From positions 310,001 through 374,000 of the forward strand of contig NW_026042395.1 in NCBI RefSeq assembly GCF_023856365.1: a stretch of DNA of 64,000 nt. The letters are read 5' to 3'. The position numbers were made by a program, and so were the translations under genes. The notes beneath the pieces are model-generated. The model worked only from the letters and a program-made list of their open reading frames with translations, was not told the DNA's origin and searched no databases. Positions 56,701 to 64,000 of this stretch are shown piece by piece. This stretch comes from Brienomyrus brachyistius. Its lineage: Eukaryota > Chordata > Actinopteri > Osteoglossiformes > Mormyridae. Each line of letters begins with the position of its first letter. Positions within the stretch are counted from its first letter, which is position 1.

Positions 56701-57115
56701 GAATTCCGGAAGCACAAGCCGAGGCGGTCCGGGATCTGCCATTGCCGGGTCTTTGCGTGCGTCCGCATTTTCCGCCCGGTTTGTCCTTCGTCCCCGGCCG
56801 TGGTCCCGGGGCCCCCCCTGCGCGCGGTGTCTGTGACGGGAGCCGCGGGCACGGCGTGGGCGTCTGGCCCTGTGCGTGACGCGCTCCTCTCCGCTCCTCG
56901 CCCGCGCAGGACGGGGGAGGCCCGGCGGCGTGACAGTCCGCTGGGCCCACCATCTGTCAGCCAGCTCTCCACACGGACGAACGTCTGCTCAGTCCGTGGG
57001 CAGTCGGAGACGAGGCGTAACTGTGACCAAAATGGGGCCGCGCCGTGACCGAACTCGGGTCGGACCACGACGGCGAACGGGAGGACGTGGGTTCGCATCC
57101 CCTGGAGGATCGGAA
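56701..57115. promoter_or_regulatory. dense CpG island (candidate promoter)
   Basis: By hand count about 55 CpG dinucleotides occur in roughly 410 bases, far denser than the flanks, and the segment is strongly GC-rich (for example CTGCGCGCGGTGTCTG, CCCGGCGGCGTGACAG). Vertebrate CpG islands of this size usually mark promoters or other unmethylated regulatory DNA. No TATA box or convincing start exon is seen. Frames on both strands (138, 133 and 111 codons) overlap and follow composition. It may instead be an orphan island or a GC-rich exon. Confidence 0.5.
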
Positions 57116-59837
57116 CCTCTTACCAAGAATAATCCCAGCAAATGTCCAACTGCGAGAAACACGGAGGAATGTCAAATTACCAAATACGTATTGTGCCTGA
57201 TACATAAATAAATATTTATTAAGGAAATTTGGGATGCGATTATGGATTCTCCAGGGGGCTTAATTGTGTGGAAATATGCAATTTTAAAAAAATTGAATGC
57301 GGCGGGGGGGTGAATATGTGAAGAGTTCAGCGAATAAATAATGTAAAAGCGCATTAATGAATCAGCAGGGACTATTCTGGCTACGACGTGAATGGCTGCA
57401 GCAGGAGGACTGCATTCTGCTCGTACTGGGTCTCCTTCTGCAGGCCCCAGGACCGGCAAAGGTGCTGATCCGTCGTCTCTTCCTGCGACTTCCTAACAGC
57501 TCAGCGCATTACTCCAGGGTCGAGGAAATGCGCGAGAAAAGACTGCTTCCCGTCAGCGAGAAACAAACTTATCTGCCTCTCAAGCGGTTAACGTCAGTGC
57601 CTCCTCCGGTCCGGACTAAATCCTCCATTCCAGACTGAATGAAGAGTGAAGAATGTTCCCGATACCATGCGAACGGACTGATCCGCACACGCGTGCCTGC
57701 GTGCGTGTGATTAACCGTCAGCTTCCCAGTGATATCTGCCACGGTATCCATAGGTTACGGAAAATAACACGCGAGGTTAGAGTGTTATTCTGGGTGACAG
57801 TCACTAATTGTGTGTTTTTCACCTCCATCGTGCATGAAATCAGCCAGCCTTCTGAGCATGGGGGCATTCTTATTTTCTTGTTACGGGGCTGACTTTGTAT
57901 CATGGAGATTTCAGAGGCTGTAAACCATAAACGAGAGGAACGGCGGATGGCCTCCTCTCCTGGTGCACCTCCTCATCTGCACAATGTCTCCCCGATAACA
58001 TCCCGTTGGGGTAAAATCCACCGTCTCCACCTCGGAGGAGGTGGGCGCAGACCCGGCATCGGCGTGTCGGGGGTCAGCATTGCGGCTGCATACCAGAGTG
58101 TCTGATTCCCCGGCCCGCCTCCCGCCCCATTTCATCTGCAGCTGTGAACTTGAACTCCCATTTGCAGTACCCACCCCCCCCCGGCTGACGAACACGCCCT
58201 GCAGTTGTGCAGACGCGCCACTGGGCTGCGGCGGATGGTTTCTGCGGGCTGAGCACATGGGCGGCCTTCGAAATACGCAGACGGTGAAGTTTGCATAATG
58301 CCGCTCTCAGACTTCTTGAGGTTACCCCCCAAAAATGGGATGGAGAGTCTTTGGCCAACCCCAACGCCCCCCCCCCCCCCCCCCAGCCAGACCTCCTTCC
58401 ACTTCAACCATGCAGCTGTTTATTGCACAATTCAAAACATTAGGAATGTTTGCGATGGTGGTCTCTGCAGTTCGAGCCTCCACCAGACCGTTAGCGCTCA
58501 TGTGGTCGTGGATCCATTTTGTAGTGGCTTTCTTCTGAGAAGAAACGTAAGACTAGAAAAACATGCAAGCGGGATCATCTATGGGGAGTCTGTAGTTTTC
58601 AGCCCTGAAAAGGACAAGCGAACCAGCAGTTTATTCGCTGTGTACTTACAAGTGTGTGTGTGGCTAAGGCTATCTGCTAACCCCGCTCTCCAACTGAACG
58701 CAAACATTCATTTCCGTGCGTGTTGCTGCCTGATTACCCACTAAGAAGAAAACATCCACTGGATCAGTCTCATGAATGATTCCGTTGTCATCTACGGTGC
58801 AGGTTACAGGGTCCCGTCCACGCGCCCTGTCCTCGCACCCCTCTTCCTGGCCCCACCCACGGTCTGACTCGACGGCGACAGCGGCAGCGAAGGAGTTAAG
58901 CCAGCGCCTGGTGCCCCCCCCAGCAGGAAGACCCTGCTTGGGCCCATCTCCAAACAGATGTTCAATTGTTTCAGGGCTGCGGTTAAATTGTTGGACGCTG
59001 TTCCAGCACACAGGGGAGGGGGAGGAATTAAACTCTGAGGATCACAGCTGCAGAGACAGAAAGAAGACGGAGAATAAGTAGAAAGAATCATGGCGGGGGG
59101 TGGGGAGGGGGGGTACAGTTTTTTTTTTTTTGTAACAAAAAAGGCGTGTTCCAAAAAAAAAAACGCCCCCGGGGAGGCAAGGAGGACAGGAAAATTCAAC
59201 CCGTTTCTGCATAAATAGCACTTTGAAGTCGTGGGGGGTGGGGTGGGGGGGGGATGGAGCCTGTGCATTTGAAAGCAGCTCAGTGTCAAACTTTCGCCGG
59301 AGTTTTCCTTAAAATATGCTCTCTCCCCTTGAGCCAAAACCCAACCTTGGTTTTTTTTCTTCACCTCACGTTTCATTCAGTTTTACCGTCTCTGACTTGA
59401 CGCTGTGCAGTTAAGCTGCCTTTAACACCCCCCCCCCCACCCCCCACCCCACACACACACACACACATGTCTTGCCTTTTTATGTTATTTAGTTGGTTTC
59501 CAGGTGCCGTTGCCCTAAGAAACTTACATTTACACTTTTATGTGTTTAATTAGACAGCTGTGCTTCGGCTGAGAGATTCCAGGCTCAGGGCACCAACGGG
59601 CGTCTCTTAAGACCTGAACTCCACTCCAGTCCATAAGCACTAATGTGTAAAATGTATATAAATGCGTATTAAAATTAATATCTTCATTACTGCACATTAC
59701 ATTGTCAGATATATTAATCTGCGGGATGAATAATGGCAATTAAAAGACGCTCCTATATTCTGGTAGCTTCTCTGTTGCTAAGTGATTTGGGGAGAAACTG
59801 AAACAATCCAGCCAAGTGTCACAAACAGGAAAAAAAA
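57116..59837. other. unique sequence, no gene seen
   Basis: The block 57200-57370 (TTATGGATTCTCC, CTTAATTGTGTGGAAATATG) may be conserved non-coding DNA. Poly-C at 58367-58384; C-rich and CA repeats at 59429-59466. A 190-codon minus frame at 58804-59376 reads across homopolymers and is rejected. Confidence 0.35.
58367..58384. repeat. poly-C run, 18 bases
   Basis: An uninterrupted C18 tract. Confidence 0.95.
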
Positions 59838-60110
59838 GACGTCTGTGTCCGTGCCCGTGTCTGTGTGCGTCTGTGCCCGTGTCCGTGTCCGTGCCCGTGT
59901 CTGTGAGCGTCTGTGCCCGTGTCCGTGCCCGTGTCTGTGTGCGTCTGTGCCCGTGTCCGTGCCCGTGTCTGTGTGCGTCTGTGCCCGTGTCCGTGTCCGT
60001 GCCCGTGTCTGTGTGCGTCTGTGCCCGTGTCCGTGCCCGTGTCTGTGAGCGTCTGTGCCCGTGTCCGTGCCCGTGTCTGTGAGCGTCTGTGCCCGTGTCC
60101 GTGCCCTCAG
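59838..60110. repeat. hexamer-based array (CGTGTC/CGTGCC/TGTGTG/CGTCTG)
   Basis: About 270 bp built from six-base words in higher-order combinations, such as CGTGTCCGTGCCCGTGTCTG then TGTGCGTCTGTGCC, repeated with insertions of one extra CGTGTC. Since the step is six, all frames on both strands stay open. These frames (Ala-Arg-Val, Thr-Asp-Thr-Gly and similar) are not genes. Confidence 0.95.
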
Positions 60111-60133
60111 CCACAACTGGGGTTTCAGCTGCT

Positions 60134-60184
60134 TAATCCATCCATCCATCTTCTAACTGCTTGTTCTGCTCAGAGTTGCGGGGT
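60134..60184 (-). mobile_element. SINE A, tail fragment (inverted)
   Basis: AATCCATCCATCCATCTTCT then AACTGCTTGTTCTGCTCAGA is the reverse of the SINE A 3' end (AGATGGATGG after AAGCGGTT). Only about 50 bp are left. Confidence 0.6.
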
Positions 60185-60834
60185 AAAAAGCTTTAATTAT
60201 TAATGTGCTCAGTAACATATGTACATTTAGCTGGCACTCAGCGTTACGTTTTCTACGACATAATGATACTTTCATTTGGAAACCTGGAGAAAAAACTGTA
60301 GGAAGGCATTTGCAGACAGAGGGCGGTTTCATTTCCTCTGGAAGGCTGAGCGGTTCTGCACATGCCCATGCATAAATGTCACTGAATGCGGTGGACGGGT
60401 GCGGAGGGGCCTGGCAGGGGTCAGCAGAGAGGTGTGGTGGGCGCTGGCGGCGGGGTGGGGGGGTGGGGGGCACCAGTAAAGCTACTGTAGCCAGCCACTC
60501 CAGTTTACAGACTTCCCATCGCTGGGAATTCATTCATAAGGAAAGTGGGAAAATGCAGGCACACTCTAGGTGAGGAGGTGTGAAAACATGGCACTCAGGG
60601 AGACTGCGGAGGTGAAGGTGAACGTGACCCTTACATGGTTGCCGCTGGCGGCCACACAATCCCTCTCACAAACATACCGCTGACGGTCGCGCTTTTAAAA
60701 TAGACTCCGGTATCAAACTAAACGCTGTGAGCTTTTGTCTATTTCTCTGTCTGCGTTCTGCTTCAACTACAAACATGCCTATTTCATAGCCACACTTAAA
60801 GTTTCTTTGTAAAAACGGTTCTGTTTACATTTAC
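60185..60834. other. unique sequence, no gene seen
   Basis: Contains a G-rich stretch at 60420-60472. A 126-codon minus frame at 60153-60533 is unrecognised. Confidence 0.4.
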
Positions 60835-60968
60835 TCTATTTAGCGGTCAAGGTATGGATGCTGTTCAAAGGTCTAACAATGAAATCACTCCACCGACCTT
60901 GGGATTTGAACCACCGACTTTTGGATCACAGATACAGTATCCTAACCTGCTGAGACACACACCTCTCC
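60835..60968 (-). mobile_element. SINE B copy (inverted)
   Basis: On the minus strand it reads GTGTGTGTCTCAGCAGGTTA (A-box-like CTCAGCAGG), then GTGATCCAAAAGTCGGTGGT, TCAAATCCCAAGG and GGAGTGATTTCATTGTTAGA. It aligns with the other SINE B copies. Confidence 0.75.
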
Positions 60969-63469
60969 TGCATGTTACATATATGTACATTTTTAATTTA
61001 GCATCAATTTAGTCCAGGGGCTTTCAACCTATATTGAGCCAGGGATCCTCAAATGACAATATACCAGAAAACAGAAACACTGACGGTAATGTATCTTCAC
61101 AGAAATAAGTAAGCACGAAGGACTGGGAGGGGCTAATATTTCTCCACAAACAGCCCCGCCTTGTATAAAAGTCCTAAACCCACTGATAAAGGTGAGTCTT
61201 CATTTTGCGGTGGAAGGTGACGTCGATCCAACTTGTCTCTGCAACCATTCACATCCATTAGTTTGTTTTGTTAGGTGTTTACTGCCATTCTTCGGCAGTC
61301 TGGAGAGAAACAAATAACATTCTGTTGGAATCCATCATAAAAGAGACTTCATATGGTTTGCAAATTAAAAACAAATAGATAATTATGAGTAATGGCAAGC
61401 AGGCGTCCAAAGTGAAAAGAATTTTGGAACAAGGGATATAACTGCTATTCACTTGACAGTTGCGATACTCATTTGTGAACAAATGAACAAAATCACATCA
61501 CTAGTATTCATATTCAAGAAAACGGCACAAAACTAAAGAACATGTTGACATCATCAGTTATTTGGAATATGTATATAAAAATGAATTTCATTGCTAATGT
61601 GAAAATTTGGCTGGACAGTTCTCTGATTTGTATCTGATAGAGTTTATATGTGTTGTCACTTAATTTATAAATTGTCAGCTGGGCTATAGCTACTCACTAA
61701 ACTGCGTGAAACTTGGCTAGCTGACATCATAATATGTCATTCTTTGCTCATTTCATTTCAGTGCAACTGATCTGTTCACCGAAGCAAGCAGTCATGTCAC
61801 CCTTTTGAATATCACAACTAGAAAAAAAGTCTGGGTTGCACTGGTGTCTAATTTTTTCAGTCTAGGTCTCCAAATATCTAGCTTATTGACTGAAAGCAAG
61901 CATGTTTTTAAAAAGAAATCCAGTCAGATGTGCTGACTACATAACATAGTGCATACTACATGGCATCAAAATCTATAAATGAAATATCCTGGGTAATTAA
62001 AATGAATACACTCACAGCAGAGTTGTCACAGTATTAGCAAATCTTTTATTTGTACATTTGAAGAGCTTTACACAAATAGTGAGCCTTCACCTTTTCACCC
62101 ATCTGGGAATGATTAACACACAAATTATGTAAAAACCTATATTAAATAAATGAACATACTTTTGGAAATGAATGCAGTTTGTATTTTTTTAAAGCATCAA
62201 CCCGGAGTCTCACCTTGAATTCTTTAGGAAGCAAAACTTAAAAACACTTAATTGCACCGAGACTTGACCTTACAGCACGATTAATGGTATGAAACACCGC
62301 ATTCCACGCAACTTTTTAAAATTCGGGAATGACTGATGAGTTACCCTTCACGCTGAGTCATTTTGGCAGACGCTGCCGCCCGGCCGACCCGAAACCACAA
62401 CGTCGGCCATGTCTCCAGCCGGCATCTCATCACTCCAGCTGCATAGAGACGCACGACCATTCTTTTGACAGTTGATTATTCACAAACCGTGACCTTGGCG
62501 CGGCACCACCATCGGCTGCCGTAGAGACTCCCAACGTTACGTCTAATAGCACGACTCTTCGAAACAGCTTCCTCACCATCATAGTTCAGGAAGAGCACAG
62601 AAGCCTGAGCCCCCCTCCCCGGGTCCTCATGGGAGAAATTTGTGAGACACCTGGCCTTATTTTCTTTTGTTCCCCCCCCCCCCACCTTGTCTGCTCACAA
62701 ACCTCCGCCAGAGCTTTTGTGAAAACCAAGACACATTTAAAGTGACGTGAAGCGCATCATCGTCTTCCTGGCAGACACACACGTCTGTTATAGGGACACA
62801 CTTTCCTTTATGTACATGAGCTCCGATCTGTTTCTTTCCCACGGATTTTCTCTGGTCTGCCTCACTCCATCGGGGGATAGTATTTAGTTTTTCTCAGACG
62901 ATTTTTCTCATGAGTCCCTGTTTTTCGTTCCCTCTGGAAAATAACCTGTGCAGACCTTCGCAACTGACTTGTGCTCAACTTCGTAAAACGGGGTTGTTTG
63001 ATTGGAGCTGGCGGTGAGGGGGCCGTGTCCACACTCTCTGGGTCTTGATAGTGACAGCTGGCTGCAGTGAGGTAGTGCTGCCTTTGCCCTGATACTCATG
63101 TGCATTTCTGTTCTAGACTGTATTTCCTCCCGTCTGCAGACTCTGCTGTCAGACTCCATTTTGACATCTTGGGAGAACTGAGAAAAGGGTTCCTTTTGTG
63201 ACTTGGTGGGAAAAAATTCTACTACTGATACAAGTAACTGGTTAATGACTAACCAGTAAATCCAGGATGGTTTACTATATATGAACAGTTTATTATGCTC
63301 TTACGTTCTTACGTATGGCCCAAAGTTCTCCGATTAAAGGAATTCACGAAATGTTAATGAAGTACGTGCTGTAATAACTTAATAAACTTTAGGAGTTTAT
63401 GAGTAATAAGCGTAAGAATTAGCTGGCTTTGTCAATAAAGCCAGGCTCTTAGAGAGATGTGGGTGGTGC
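60969..63469. other. unique sequence; weak minus-strand transcription hints
   Basis: On the minus strand, AATAAA lies at about 62046-62051. Upstream of it are frames at 62476-62685 (ending in SRAIRRNVGSLYGSRWWCRA and then KVTVCE) and 62908-63159 (starting MESDSRVCRREEIQSRTEMH). Neither is recognised and splice sites are unconvincing, so this is only a hint of a gene end. Poly-C at 62672-62683 interrupts the first frame. Confidence 0.2.
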
Positions 63470-63755
63470 GCTGACTCATTCTGTAGTACTGCAGCCTGAC
63501 ACCTTCGCATGCTCGCCTGTGTCATGCAGGCTTCCTCCGGGTTGGCCGGTCTCCTCCTGCGGTCCGAAAAAATGCAGTACGGCTAATTGGCTCATAGTGT
63601 GAGAGTGAGTGTGTGTCTATGTGTCCTGTGATGGACTGGCATACCGCCCAGCGTCAACCCCCACCTTGTGACCTGTGCTGCCTGGGATAGGCTCCAGCCC
63701 CCCCCCCCCCCCCCCCCCGTGACCCTGTCCAGTAAAAGCGGTTGGAAGATGGACC
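63470..63755 (+). mobile_element. SINE A copy
   Basis: Blocks TTCCTCCGGGTTGGCCGGTC, CTCCTGCGGTCCGAAAAAAT, GCAGTACGGCTAATTGGCTC, CCTGTGATGGACTGGCATAC, CTGGGATAGGCTCCAGCC and GTGACCCTGTCCAG follow the order in the 13060 copy. C21 (63698-63718) sits right after the GGCTCCAG block. Confidence 0.8.
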
Positions 63756-63819
63756 TGCTGTAATTCATTCAGTTTAACAATCGTGTGGATGCAAGGTCAT
63801 TGCAATATTCTTACGGTAA

Positions 63820-64000
63820 TGGCAAACTGAGTCCAGCTCAGTATCCTCAGAGTGTAGGCTGCTGTACCTGTGATCAGAAGGTTATTGGGTCGAATCATAG
63901 GGTCAGCTGAGTGATGTCACCTTCCCAGTCGCTCCAGGGATAGTCAAAACCCTGCTTTATGAAATATATTTGTCGCTTTGTATAAAAGCGTTTACTAAAT
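63820..64000 (+). mobile_element. SINE B copy, at the window edge
   Basis: GTAGGCTGCTGTACCTGTGA, then TCAGAAGGTTATTGGGTCGA (B-box-like TGGGTCGAATCATA), GTGATGTCACC and CGCTTTGTATAAAAGCGTTT then ACTAAAT match the SINE B head and its fish-typical 3' tail. The end may lie beyond the window. Confidence 0.8.

Noticed and set aside
56632..57211. Overlapping 138-, 133- and 111-codon frames on both strands
   Set aside because: They fall in the CpG island, where stop codons are rare by composition. The island itself is reported instead.
58804..59376. A 190-codon minus-strand frame, the longest outside tandem arrays
   Set aside because: It crosses poly-C, poly-A and poly-G tracts (long Pro, Lys and Phe runs), overlaps other frames, and has no recognisable domain.
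60880..60968. A minus-strand tRNA gene
   Set aside because: The B-box-like GGTTCAAATCCC belongs to SINE B, which is repeated elsewhere in the window with the same neighbours.

Overview
This window looks like nuclear DNA from a ray-finned fish, in a gene-poor interval (a large intron or an intergenic desert). The evidence is its repeats: several copies of a tRNA-headed SINE with an (ATGG)n tail, copies of a second tRNA-headed SINE ending in the common fish tail resembling TTTGGATAAAAGCATC, a decayed Tc1/mariner transposase, short inverted-repeat elements, and many (GT)n microsatellites. I could not assign an order or species. Nothing here looks bacterial, viral or organellar. I recognise no intact protein-coding gene, rRNA, tRNA gene or CRISPR array. 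Almost every long open frame is either a reading of a tandem repeat or of a GC-rich or poly-C stretch.

Layout. 0-5 kb: AT-rich unique DNA, one GC-rich candidate exon (816-1337, minus), two SINE pieces, and an inverted-repeat element with a 43-bp minisatellite inside it. 5-15 kb: mostly unique DNA with poly-C/poly-G runs, SINE fragments, a frameshifted Tc1-like transposase (about 11.06-11.93 kb) and the best-preserved SINE (13060-13397, with 16-bp target-site duplications). 15-24 kb: a 78-bp higher-order minisatellite, a dispersed repeat, paired AT-rich hairpins, and a palindromic element at 23.8 kb. 24-30 kb: SINEs, then a nest of tandem arrays (GT, CA/CATG, a 22-copy 56-57-bp minisatellite, and a GTGGGCAG-rich tract). 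33-39 kb: a 21-copy 18-bp minisatellite, a 421-bp solo LTR with perfect 5-bp target duplications, a microsatellite-bearing palindromic element and a 0.22-kb Tc1-type MITE. 39-47 kb: unique, patchily CpG-rich. 47-54 kb: SINEs, long TG/TC microsatellites, a second microsatellite-bearing element, and 50-bp, 18-bp and 85-bp tandem arrays. 54-64 kb: mostly unique, with a dense CpG island at about 56.70-57.12 kb, a hexamer-based array at 59.84-60.11 kb and SINEs at the right edge.

The unusual points are the abundance of pure G/C homopolymers (21 runs of 10 or more), the repeated pairing of one palindrome-headed element with (GT)n tracts, a decayed 85-bp tandem array, and the CpG island, which is the best candidate for a promoter. 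Several unique blocks rich in TAATTA-like and POU-like motifs could be conserved enhancers, but that needs alignment to other fish.
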